Origin: JACKHO01 sp041398745
Lineage (GTDB): Bacteria; Planctomycetota; Planctomycetia; Planctomycetales; Planctomycetaceae
Length of the DNA: 64,000 nt
Assembly (NCBI GenBank): GCA_041398745.1
Contig: JAWKUB010000005.1
Span: 186,001 to 250,000, forward strand
Direction: 5' to 3'
The number at the start of each line of letters is the position of its first letter. Position 1 is the first letter of the stretch. Shown piece after piece: positions 27,499-35,900 of the stretch. The notes below the pieces were generated by a model that saw only the letters and a list, made by a program, of their open reading frames with translations, did not search any database and had not been told where the DNA came from. Position numbers and translations under genes: made by a program.

Positions 27499-29049
27499 AT
27501 GTCCCTGCGCGTTTACAACACCCTCACTCGTGAAAAAGAGACGTTTCAACCACTCGAGCCTGGCAAGGTTTCGATGTATCTGTGCGGGCCGACCGTCTAC
27601 AAGCCCGCGCATATTGGACACATGGTGGGACCTGTCATTTTCGACACGGTCAAACGCTTTCTGCAGTACGTCGGGTACGATGTGACGTTTGTCATTAACA
27701 TCACCGACGTCGACGACAAGCTCATCAATAAGGCACACGAATTGGGGATGACCGTCAAAGCGCTCGCCGAGCAAATGACGGAAGACTACTTTGACAATTT
27801 GCGTTTGATGGGTGTCGATTCCGTCGACAAGTTTCCGTACGCCACTGACCACATCGGCGACATGCTGGAAATGATTCAGCGTCTCGTCGACAACGGACAC
27901 GCGTATCCCCTCGATGGCGACGTCTATTTCTCGGTGACTGCCGATGACGATTACGGCAAACTGTCGCACCGCAGCGTGGAGCAAATGCTGGCAGGTACGC
28001 GTGTGGAGGCGAACAACCGTAAAAAGAATCCTGCCGACTTTGCCCTGTGGAAATCATCGAAGGCAGATGAACCGGCGTGGGAGAGCCCCTGGGGACCGGG
28101 TCGCCCGGGCTGGCACATTGAATGTTCCGCCATGTCGTCCAAGTTGCTCGGCGACTCCATCGACATTCACGGCGGTGGACTCGACCTGATGTTTCCGCAC
28201 CACGAAAACGAACTCGCTCAGTCGGAGTCGGCCTCAGGCAAATGCTTCGTTCGCTACTGGATGCATAACGGCCTGATGCAGTCGGGCAAGAACACCGGCA
28301 AAGTTGGTGGCCAGCACGACAAGCACGGCGACACATCTGCCGAAGATCAAATCGCTGGCAAACTCGCTGGTTCGGCAGGCGCTGAGTCGGTAAAGACAGC
28401 GGTGTTCGCCCACCAGCATCCTGAAGCCGTCCGCTTCTTTCTGTTGTCGACACACTACCGCAGCCCCATCGATTTCTCTTTGGAGAACATCGCAAACACC
28501 GCAAAGGGACTCGAAGGCATTTACCGCATGTTCGAAACGGTCGAACGAATTTCTGGTACCTGTCCCTACTCGATCGAAGTTCCAACGTCGGGCGAGAACA
28601 CGACGGACTTGTCGGCACTCCCAGCGGAAACGGCTGCCGAACTGACCGCCTTGCGCGGTCGCTTTCTCGATGCCATGAACGACGATTTCAATACCGGCGG
28701 CGCCATCGGCAACCTGTTTGAAATGCGCAAGTGCATTAACGGGTTCATTGCCCACAACAAACTGGATCAACAGGCGACCGACGAGCAGAAGGCTGGTCTC
28801 TTGGCTGCCATCAAATTGTTTCGCGAGTTGGGACAACTCGTTGGCGTATTCCGACAGCCCATCGAGAAGGCAGCTGCCGCCGATGACGGACTGGTCGGCG
28901 GCTTGATGGACCTCATCCTGGAACTCCGAGCCGACGCTCGTAAGGACAAGAACTGGGCAGCCGCCGACAAAATCCGCGACCAGCTCAAAGCTCTCAACAT
29001 TACCGTCGAAGATGTCAAAGACGGTCCTGCCCGCTGGCAGCGCGGCTAG
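27499..29049 (+). CDS. cysS: Cysteinyl-tRNA synthetase with degenerate KMSKS region
   Basis: A 516-aa class I synthetase charging tRNA-Cys. The ATG at 27499 starts SLRVYNTLTREKETF, the normal N-terminus; the ATG-less upstream extension to 27391 is not used. HIGH is intact at residues 38-41 and the zinc ligands are present (C29 in CGPTVY, then IECSAMS and HHENELAQSE). Where KMSKS is expected there is KLAGS at residues 288-292 (28360-28374), preceded by an insertion of roughly 20-25 polar residues (GKVGGQHDKHGDTSAEDQ). The downstream HYRSPIDFS and the anticodon-binding C-terminal domain are normal. Either this lineage uses a modified loop or the loop lies elsewhere; all other signs are those of an active enzyme. 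Confidence 0.94.
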   Translation: MSLRVYNTLTREKETFQPLEPGKVSMYLCGPTVYKPAHIGHMVGPVIFDTVKRFLQYVGYDVTFVINITDVDDKLINKAHELGMTVKALAEQMTEDYFDNLRLMGVDSVDKFPYATDHIGDMLEMIQRLVDNGHAYPLDGDVYFSVTADDDYGKLSHRSVEQMLAGTRVEANNRKKNPADFALWKSSKADEPAWESPWGPGRPGWHIECSAMSSKLLGDSIDIHGGGLDLMFPHHENELAQSESASGKCFVRYWMHNGLMQSGKNTGKVGGQHDKHGDTSAEDQIAGKLAGSAGAESVKTAVFAHQHPEAVRFFLLSTHYRSPIDFSLENIANTAKGLEGIYRMFETVERISGTCPYSIEVPTSGENTTDLSALPAETAAELTALRGRFLDAMNDDFNTGGAIGNLFEMRKCINGFIAHNKLDQQATDEQKAGLLAAIKLFRELGQLVGVFRQPIEKAAAADDGLVGGLMDLILELRADARKDKNWAAADKIRDQLKALNITVEDVKDGPARWQRG

Positions 29050-29074
29050 AGCGTTCGTCGATTTCTTATTCCAC

Positions 29075-29142
29075 TGTGAGCCGCGACGCGTAAGCGGCCG
29101 GGCGAGACAAATGGCCCGAGGCCCGACGGCCTTCGGCTCACA
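29075..29142. repeat. REP-like intergenic palindromic element after cysS
   Basis: A 68-bp GC-rich segment with perfect 9-bp terminal inverted repeats (TGTGAGCCG at 29075 and CGGCTCACA at 29134-29142). It lies 26 bases after the cysS stop. It may act as a transcript-end structure or be one copy of a dispersed family; I did not find another copy in this window. Confidence 0.5.
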
Positions 29143-29249
29143 GGTTGACTGAAAACCGATTCAAATCCTGCTCTAGCTCAAGATCGTCGTCGAAAAGTCA
29201 GCAACGACTTTTGAATAACCGATAGTTAAGCCCCAAGCCCCGGCCCAAT

Positions 29250-29735
29250 ATGTCTGCCCCTCGAATTGACATCATTCCCGGACGCGGCATCGGACCCATC
29301 GAACTTGGAATGAATCCGAGTCAGGTCGCGGATGCACTTCTCGCGATTGGCTGCGATGATTTCGATGACGCGGGCAGGCCGACGTTCGACTGCGCGTTCT
29401 CGAACAGCCTGCGAATTGAGTACGACCCTGAGTCACAAAAGTGCGTTTCCGTTGGAATCTACTGGCATCCAGATTGCGGATGCGAATGCTTCATCAACGA
29501 CGAACACCTCATGGAGTATTCCGCCGAGGAACTCTTCACGCTTCTTGCACAACTTGATGGCGGAGACCACGAATACTCCGAACAGGATCAATACGCCTTT
29601 CCTAGCATTGCGATAGAGATATTCGATCTTTCCACAATGCACGACTATCGCGATGAGGAACAACGACTCGTCTACGGGGAGATCATCGTTGGGAATTCTC
29701 AAAATGACGACGAGTCTACCATGAGCGAGACATGA
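29250..29735 (+). CDS. Hypothetical protein, 161 aa
   Basis: A small acidic soluble protein. The N-terminus contains GRGIGPIELGMNPSQVADAL, a pattern also seen in small immunity-type or SMI1-like proteins, but the resemblance is too short to name it. A cluster of cysteines (HPDCGCECF near residue 73) could bind metal. The tail is acidic. The gene lies alone between cysS and a MocA-type oxidoreductase. I do not assign a function. Confidence 0.68.
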   Translation: MSAPRIDIIPGRGIGPIELGMNPSQVADALLAIGCDDFDDAGRPTFDCAFSNSLRIEYDPESQKCVSVGIYWHPDCGCECFINDEHLMEYSAEELFTLLAQLDGGDHEYSEQDQYAFPSIAIEIFDLSTMHDYRDEEQRLVYGEIIVGNSQNDDESTMSET

Positions 29736-30035
29736 TCACAGGAACAAATGCGGGAATGGACCAGGAAGCGTCTCCCAACTTTGATTTGCCAATACACCAT
29801 GCTCAGTTCGAGCTATTTTCATGCAGATGATTCTTTCAAACTGAGCTTTCCAGGCACGAAGATGGCGTACTGCACCTGAAGCCAACGCCGCCAGCACTGC
29901 CGATTCCGACTGTTCATGCGGTAGAAATTCTGCGCCACAACGGTCTATACTGAAGCAAACATGCCTCGGCGTTGATGCATTGTTCCCCAAGTCATAATTA
30001 CCAATATCAGACGTCCCTTAAGGAGTCCCCGCCAG
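29736..30035. other. Gap of 300 bp with no gene supported
   Basis: It contains a short minus-strand open frame (29736-29990) without recognisable motifs, which I do not support. The ribosome site AAGGAG of the next gene is at 30019-30024. Confidence 0.6.
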
Positions 30036-31493
30036 ATGTCATTGACACGTCGTTACTTTTTGAAAAGCGCTGCGGCTGCATCGGCTGTCGCCGCTGCTAC
30101 GCATATTGTCCAGGATCCTGTTCAGGCTCAGAGCAAGGCCGCCAGCGAGAAGCTGGGAATTGCCGTTATCGGAGCTGGTGGACGGGGAAGCAGTCACCTG
30201 AGTGAATTTGCGGGCCGCGACGACGCGGAAGTGCTCTACATTTGTGATGTCGACGAAGCACAGGCAGGCAAAGTTGCCGGAGTCGAGAAGAAGCAGGGTC
30301 GTGCACCGAAGTTTGTGCAGGACTTCCGCAAAGTTCTGGACGATCCCAGCGTCGATTGCATTAGCACGGCAACGCCCAACCACTGGCACTCGCTGGTTTC
30401 GATTTGGGCACTGCAGGCTGGCAAACACGTGTATGTTGAGAAGCCAGTCTCGCACAACGTCTGGGAAGGCCGCCAACTCTTGGAATGGTCACGGAAGCTG
30501 AACCTCATGGTGCAGTGTGGTACTCAGTCCCGTTCGAGTCCATCGCTCCGAGAAGCTGTCGCTTTCGTGCAGTCTGGTAAGCTCGGAAAAATCCAGTATG
30601 CCATTGGTACGTGCTACAAGCCACGCAAGAGCATCGGCAAGCTCGACAAGCCGCTCGTCATTCCCGCACATATCGACTACGACATGTGGTGCGGACCTGC
30701 CGAAAAGGTCGATTTGTATCGCCCGAAACTCCACTACGACTGGCACTGGGATTTCAATACCGGTAACGGCGACATGGGGAACCAGGGAATCCACCAGATG
30801 GATATCGCCCGCTGGTTCCTGGGAGAGCAGGAACTCTCGCCACGCGTCATGAGTATTGGTGGCCGACTCGGCTACGACGACGCCGGCAACACTCCCAATA
30901 CTCAGGTGGTGTACCACGGTTACGAAGCAGCACCGCTGATTTTCGAAACCCGTGGCCTGCCTTCAAAAGACCTGGACTGGAAAAACGGTATGGACAATTA
31001 CCGTGGATCCCAAATTGGTGTCATTGTGCAGTGTGAAGAAGGCTACGTTGTTGTTCCTTCCTACACAGGTGCCACGGCCTATGATAATGACGGCAATGTG
31101 GTTCAAGCCTGGAAGGGTGGTGGAGATCACTTCGGCAACTTCCTCTCGGGAGTGCGTACGAAGAAGCTCGAAGACCTCAATGGCGAAATCATGGAAGGTC
31201 ACTTGTCGAGTGCGCTCTGCCACACGGGAGCCATCAGCCACCGTATTGGTCAACTGCAGACCGGTGCACAAGCCGCTGCGGCAGCCAAGGGGAACGAACT
31301 CCTCGCCGACAGCTTCAGCCGCATGGTTGACCATCTGGGAGCGAACGGCGTAGCCATCGACAGTCCGTCCATTACCGTGGGACCGTGGTTGGAAATGGAT
31401 CCGAAGACCGAGCGGTTCATTGGTAATGACGCCGCAAACGAATTGCTGACTCGTCCATACCGCGAAGGCTATGTTGTACCTTCAGCCACATAG
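30036..31493 (+). CDS. Tat-exported Gfo/Idh/MocA family oxidoreductase
   Basis: A 485-aa protein. The ATG at 30036 has AAGGAG upstream. A twin-arginine signal (LTRRYFLKSAAAAS) covers residues 1-32. The Rossmann motif is IAVIGAGGRGSSH near 46, followed by YVEKPVSHN with the conserved EKP, and a GNGDMGNQGIHQMDIARW segment in the C-terminal domain. This second exported MocA-type protein differs in length and C-terminal region from the one at 25894, so the pair is not a recent duplication. The substrate is unknown; sugar or cyclitol acids are typical for the family. A terminator-like hairpin follows. Confidence 0.91.
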   Translation: MSLTRRYFLKSAAAASAVAAATHIVQDPVQAQSKAASEKLGIAVIGAGGRGSSHLSEFAGRDDAEVLYICDVDEAQAGKVAGVEKKQGRAPKFVQDFRKVLDDPSVDCISTATPNHWHSLVSIWALQAGKHVYVEKPVSHNVWEGRQLLEWSRKLNLMVQCGTQSRSSPSLREAVAFVQSGKLGKIQYAIGTCYKPRKSIGKLDKPLVIPAHIDYDMWCGPAEKVDLYRPKLHYDWHWDFNTGNGDMGNQGIHQMDIARWFLGEQELSPRVMSIGGRLGYDDAGNTPNTQVVYHGYEAAPLIFETRGLPSKDLDWKNGMDNYRGSQIGVIVQCEEGYVVVPSYTGATAYDNDGNVVQAWKGGGDHFGNFLSGVRTKKLEDLNGEIMEGHLSSALCHTGAISHRIGQLQTGAQAAAAAKGNELLADSFSRMVDHLGANGVAIDSPSITVGPWLEMDPKTERFIGNDAANELLTRPYREGYVVPSAT

Positions 31494-31532
31494 CCTGACT
31501 GGTCAAGATTCATGAACTGAGTATTCGCTCAA

Positions 31533-31572
31533 CACCATGCCCGGCTCACGGTAGTCGCGGCATGGTGTTTTT
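31533..31572 (+). terminator. Intrinsic terminator after the MocA-type gene
   Basis: CACCATGCC (31533-31541) pairs with GGCATGGTG (31559-31567) and is followed by TTTTT (31568-31572). A short TTGA tetranucleotide repeat (about 31574-31590) follows, just before the next ribosome site. Confidence 0.85.
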
Positions 31573-31607
31573 GTTGATTGATTGATTGATGAAAACGGAG
31601 AATGACG

Positions 31608-32159
31608 ATGCAAAGACTCTACTCAAGCCTGTTCCTCACCAGTGCAGTTTTGTCCGTGTTGTTCGGCCTTGCTGGCGAGTCGTCAGGACAGCTGCTGGGA
31701 CGGAAGAATACGCGTTACGAACTGAGTGCAGATGCGTTCGTTTGTCGCGGAAAAACAATTAGTCTGCCATTCGACCTGGACCGCCTCTCAGAAGTTCTCG
31801 GTCCACCCGATCGCACACTCAACCTCGCGAACACCATTCACGTTTGGGACCGGGAAGGTGTTTACGTGTACATCGGAAAGGAAGAAACCAATGTCAAACA
31901 GGTGAGCTTTTCCATTCGGGCGGAAGACTTCGAATTCACTCCGGAGAAGCAATTCGCGCCGGACATCATCATCCCTGGCGGTCGCGTTCATAAAGGAAGT
32001 ACGCGAGCATATCTGGCAAAGCTGGGATATGAGGAGGGTTATGTCCCGTCAATTATGGCTCGAGATGCTGGCAAACATCGAATTCGAGTGGAATTCGACG
32101 ACGACACAGGGGCCGTCGTTTCCGTCACGTTTTCGATACGTGAGAACGCCGTAGAGTGA
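31608..32159 (+). CDS. Hypothetical exported protein, 183 aa
   Basis: The ATG at 31608 is preferred over 31602 because the GGAG ribosome site (31597-31600) is seven bases from 31608 but only one base from 31602. A signal peptide covers about residues 1-28 (SLFLTSAVLSVLFGLAGESSG). The mature part holds a beta-rich domain with PFDLDRLSEVLGPPDRT and a helical IPGGRVHKGSTRAYLAKLGYEE segment, resembling DUF7738-like small exported domains. No catalytic motif is visible. It is convergent with the HlyD-like gene. Confidence 0.75.
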   Translation: MQRLYSSLFLTSAVLSVLFGLAGESSGQLLGRKNTRYELSADAFVCRGKTISLPFDLDRLSEVLGPPDRTLNLANTIHVWDREGVYVYIGKEETNVKQVSFSIRAEDFEFTPEKQFAPDIIIPGGRVHKGSTRAYLAKLGYEEGYVPSIMARDAGKHRIRVEFDDDTGAVVSVTFSIRENAVE

Positions 32160-32194
32160 GTGACGCGCTGCATAATCGAGACTGGAACTGCTGA

Positions 32195-33325
32195 CTAGCG
32201 CTGCAGTTCGACGGTCACACGCGAGCCAATCGGGACGTCGGGCCAGACAGAGCCTACTTGCTCGACATGCACCGGCACAGGTGCATCATGCCCGACGGTC
32301 ATGGGGGCCCCACTTTGAGGCAGCGCTTGGGGAGCAATGCTGTAAACCCGACCTTCGCGAGGCTGGTTGCCCGGGAAGATAAGTTTCACACGCGTATCGA
32401 TGGTGTAATTCGTAATTTGCTGTGACGGGACGTGCACAACCAGGAAGCGTTGTGAGGAATCGAGCAATTCCACAATGGGCACGCCGGGATGAAGTTGGTC
32501 ACCACGTTTCACTTGGAACACACCAACGCGACCGACTGCTGGTGAGCAAATGGTGAGTCGGTCTTCACTCTGTTCCAGCAGCTTCAACTCTTCTTCCGCC
32601 TGAGCCAGACGCGCTTCGGCGACATCGACACCAACGGAACGCTTCACCTTGGCTGGCAATTGATCGCGAAGTTTGGTCAGCACTTTCACATGCTCATCAC
32701 AAATCTCAACCTGTACTGCGGAAACCTCTGCACTATTCGCGGCCGCTTCCAGTTCCATCATGCTGGTGACCGTTGCCCCGCGAGGGTTTTGTCGCTGCAG
32801 CACAATTGACTCGTAGAGCGAATCGGCACCATCAACCATGACCATCGACTCGCCCTGAAGCACGTCGGCCAGCATGGTGCGTCGCAACTGATAGTTGAAC
32901 TTGTCTTTCAGAAAACTTGCTGACCGCAGTTGGATATCACAAATCTCTGTGTTCAGAGCCCGAGTACGCCAGTCGATTTCCAATTCGGCTTCGGCCAGTG
33001 TTCGCGCCACTTCCCGCTTCAGGACCTCAATTTCCTGTTCCTTGCCAGCAATGAGCTCTTGAAGTTTAGTATCGGAGAGTTGGATGAGTGGCGTGTCGAG
33101 TCCAACTTCCTCGCCTTCCTGAACGGTAAAGTCTTCCAAAACCCCTTCGCGGTCGGACATGACGTAGGTCGTTCGAACAGCCACATACCCCAGACAACGA
33201 GGATGATGAGAGCACCGCAAGGTGTACGCCAAAGCCGAGCCCGCAAAAAGAGCGAGCAAAGCGAACATCACAATCCGGCCCGGGGGAGCTGGAAGTTCCG
33301 GGCAGTTGTCTGTGCGGTGAACCAT
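32195..33325 (-). CDS. HlyD-like periplasmic adaptor (membrane fusion) protein
   Basis: A 376-aa protein with the membrane-fusion layout: one N-terminal membrane segment (about residues 20-38), a lipoyl/barrel half-motif (SDREGVLEDFTVQEGEEVGLDTPLIQ), a long coiled coil (about 85-215), and a second barrel half (PAVGRVGVFQVKRGDQLHPGVPIVEL). The ATG at 33325 is chosen over a TTG at 33352; neither has a clear ribosome site. HlyD proteins link an inner-membrane pump (ABC, RND or MFS) to an outer-membrane channel, yet no pump lies beside it. Its upstream neighbour on the same strand is a Ser/Thr kinase. Confidence 0.84.
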   Translation of the reverse strand: MVHRTDNCPELPAPPGRIVMFALLALFAGSALAYTLRCSHHPRCLGYVAVRTTYVMSDREGVLEDFTVQEGEEVGLDTPLIQLSDTKLQELIAGKEQEIEVLKREVARTLAEAELEIDWRTRALNTEICDIQLRSASFLKDKFNYQLRRTMLADVLQGESMVMVDGADSLYESIVLQRQNPRGATVTSMMELEAAANSAEVSAVQVEICDEHVKVLTKLRDQLPAKVKRSVGVDVAEARLAQAEEELKLLEQSEDRLTICSPAVGRVGVFQVKRGDQLHPGVPIVELLDSSQRFLVVHVPSQQITNYTIDTRVKLIFPGNQPREGRVYSIAPQALPQSGAPMTVGHDAPVPVHVEQVGSVWPDVPIGSRVTVELQR

Positions 33326-33576
33326 AGTGCTTTGAACCGGTGCCCTGAACAAACACCGTCAACTACCCAGACCAACCCAGGTAGCTCGGAGCCGAGCGAA
33401 GTGCCTCCTGTAGAATCGGAAGTCCTTACAGCACAGCTTGATCTGAGTCGATGTGCAGCATCGTGTTCTGCAACGTCCCGTCCCGAAAACGCGAGAATCG
33501 ACAAGAACGATTCGGGCGTCAAATCTTACCCCGGCCGCCCAAACGCCGTGCTGGCACGTGACCAGCAGGAAGTGCA

Positions 33577-35598
33577 TTAGCCGTCGTGCATCATTTTCCT
33601 GATGACCCACCAGAGCAGAAGCAGCATGGCGGTAAACACCACCGCCATCCAGGCACCATATTTCAGAAAGAGCCAGTACAGTTCCGACATCGGAGCCACG
33701 GCCCGCGACCGACGTTCCTGCACAACGGCCACCCAGCCGGTATCTCCAACATCTGCACAGGCCGCCAGCCAGATTCCCTTGAACTCGGAATCGACTTCAG
33801 CCAGAGGATCGACGTAGTCAGGGTCTGTTTTACGTTCGCGAAACGCATCGAAAACATCTCGCTTGAGCTGTAGACGCTGCTTGAGTGTCGCGTCGTCCGT
33901 CATGGGACGCAGATGCTCGGCCGTCATCCATTGGTGATCGAGCAAAAGCGGAGGATTCTCTCGAACATCGACGAGCGAGAGGAAGAAGTCTTCTTCGGTG
34001 TCGCTCGGCTCCACCGTCTGCCGAATTCGCTCTTCCCACTGCAGCAGTAAATCGGTCAAGTGCAGCGTACGAGCCAGCACACCGATGGGTTCCGTATGGT
34101 CTTCGTTCCAGACGGGTGTGGCGAGAGCCACCATATATTGGCCGGTAACCTTACTGCGAAACGCCACGGAAATACCCGTTGCGCGCCTAGGCTTGATTTC
34201 GCTCAGATCACTGTTGGGATCCAGGTCTTCGCCAAGTCCATGAAAGTAGTCGCGGAAGTTCCAACACTTGCCGACCGAGTCGCCGTGTGGTGAGCGAAAC
34301 ACCTGGAAGCCACGCGCATCGGCCAGGAAAATGCTTTCATCCGGCGTCCTTGACTGTCCGAGCAACATGGTTTGCTGCTGATCAGCCCAGGCCTGCAGCG
34401 TCGGCTGCGGATCTTCTCGGTTCACCAGCATTGGCTGGATGCGTGCGGCAAGTTCTTCGAGTCCACGAAGTCGCGAGTCGACATCCTGCTGAATACTGCC
34501 AGCCAGAATGTTGACCGCCGCCGCATCGCTGGCGAGTGCCCGTTCATAAAGATGCTGCTCGGCCTGGTCCACTGCACGCGGAATGGCAATTCCTGCTCCC
34601 CACAGAAGGGTCAGCAGAAACAAAACCGGGCCCAGGAATCCGGCCCAAATCAAAGGCCGTCGTGCCCGGTTGACATCGCGCCGTTCCAGTAAATCGAGGA
34701 CAACCTGGGCATTGGAGTGCCGCTCCTTTGGATCACGCGCCAGACAGCCATCGATGATGTCCGCAAGGTTACTATCAACTTTAGTCACATCTCGGTGGGC
34801 AGTTGGCTGCGGTGCTGTCTCCACGAGACGTTGATATTCAGCCAGCCGGTCCTTTAAGGTTTCTGCCGCATCAAGCCGAGCGTCGGCGGCGGGAGTTCGA
34901 TAAGGCACCTCTCCTGTCACCATTTGATACAGCAGCACTCCGAGTGCATACACATCCCAACGCACATCGGGCACCCCTTCGAGGGAGGCTTGCTCCGGAG
35001 CCATGTAGAACAAGGTTCCCAGTGCCGGACTTTGTTCTGTTGCCAGTCGCGACTGTCCAAAGTCGGCCAGCCGGGCAAGGTTTGTTCGGTCCAGCAGAAC
35101 ATTGGCGGGCTTGATATCGCAGTGCAGAATTCCTGCTCCGTGCGCATGGATGAGAGCACGGGCAACCGCTTTGGCAATTTGCACTGCTTCCTTCGTCGTC
35201 AGCGGTCCTTCCGCAAGTCGCGCCGCGACCGACCCCGACTCCAGGTACTCCATAACGAAATAGGGGGGATCGTGGTCCCAACCGACGTCGAGCAGTCGCA
35301 CAACATCGCGCGAGGCATCAAGCACCGCCAGTTTTTCCACTTCTCGCGTCAGCAATGCCCAGTCCAGACCGCGTCGCCTGTTGAAGAACTTTATGGCAAC
35401 CGGCCGACCAGTGTTCAGCTCGCGACCGAGCCACACGGCGCCGAAAGAGCCAGTCCCCAGACAGCGAACAACGTCATACCCTAAGGGAACTTTGGGAACC
35501 TGTTGAGGTTGAAGGCTCAAATCCTTCGCTGCGCTGCGTTGTCCTTCATCCTGGATGAGCGTTTCACCATCGGTCGATTTGGTGGGCTCAGTGTTCAT
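33577..35598 (-). CDS. Membrane Ser/Thr protein kinase with C-terminal external sensor domain
   Basis: A 673-aa Hanks-type kinase. The N-terminal kinase domain (about 40-310) has the G-loop GTGSFGAVW, lysine K70 in AIKFF, HCDIKPAN with catalytic D161 and N166, DFG at 179-181, and APEQA. A membrane segment lies at about 316-338, followed by a periplasmic region (about 345-640) that resembles dCache/CHASE-type sensors (YFHGLGEDLDPN and PVWNEDHTEPIGVLART), then a second membrane segment at about 645-668. So signal sensing outside is followed by kinase output inside. The HlyD-like gene lies 224 bp downstream. Substrate unknown. Confidence 0.92.
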   Translation of the reverse strand: MNTEPTKSTDGETLIQDEGQRSAAKDLSLQPQQVPKVPLGYDVVRCLGTGSFGAVWLGRELNTGRPVAIKFFNRRRGLDWALLTREVEKLAVLDASRDVVRLLDVGWDHDPPYFVMEYLESGSVAARLAEGPLTTKEAVQIAKAVARALIHAHGAGILHCDIKPANVLLDRTNLARLADFGQSRLATEQSPALGTLFYMAPEQASLEGVPDVRWDVYALGVLLYQMVTGEVPYRTPAADARLDAAETLKDRLAEYQRLVETAPQPTAHRDVTKVDSNLADIIDGCLARDPKERHSNAQVVLDLLERRDVNRARRPLIWAGFLGPVLFLLTLLWGAGIAIPRAVDQAEQHLYERALASDAAAVNILAGSIQQDVDSRLRGLEELAARIQPMLVNREDPQPTLQAWADQQQTMLLGQSRTPDESIFLADARGFQVFRSPHGDSVGKCWNFRDYFHGLGEDLDPNSDLSEIKPRRATGISVAFRSKVTGQYMVALATPVWNEDHTEPIGVLARTLHLTDLLLQWEERIRQTVEPSDTEEDFFLSLVDVRENPPLLLDHQWMTAEHLRPMTDDATLKQRLQLKRDVFDAFRERKTDPDYVDPLAEVDSEFKGIWLAACADVGDTGWVAVVQERRSRAVAPMSELYWLFLKYGAWMAVVFTAMLLLLWWVIRKMMHDG

Positions 35599-35900
35599 GA
35601 ATGTGGGCCAGCCTTGGATTCCATTTCACGGGAAGACGTGTCCCGTCGCGCTTCATTGTCGATTTGCTGAGTTCGCTGTCAATTCCGCAATACAGGCAAC
35701 TCGATTGCATTTTGCACATCAGCACAGGTGAATTGATGCTGGTAGAATGTCCGAATTCCTCCATCAAATCAACGCAACGGACTTCGTTGATTTGACTGAT
35801 TGAGTGGGCAGGTTGTTCTCGCCAGCCTTCAAAACAGCCGGTAAACTCACACTGCGTTTTGAGTATCAGCCGAGTTTGGCAGCCAGCCGTAAGGAAGCAA
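35599..35900. other. Divergent promoter region, 302 bp
   Basis: It lies between the minus-strand kinase and the plus-strand galT. The galT ribosome site AAGGAA is at 35891-35896. I saw no clear -35/-10 pair and no supported gene. Confidence 0.5.

Noticed and set aside
29736..29990. Minus-strand frame of 84 aa between a hypothetical gene and a MocA-type gene
   Set aside because: No motif, no ribosome site and poor composition; could be a remnant but there is nothing to support it.
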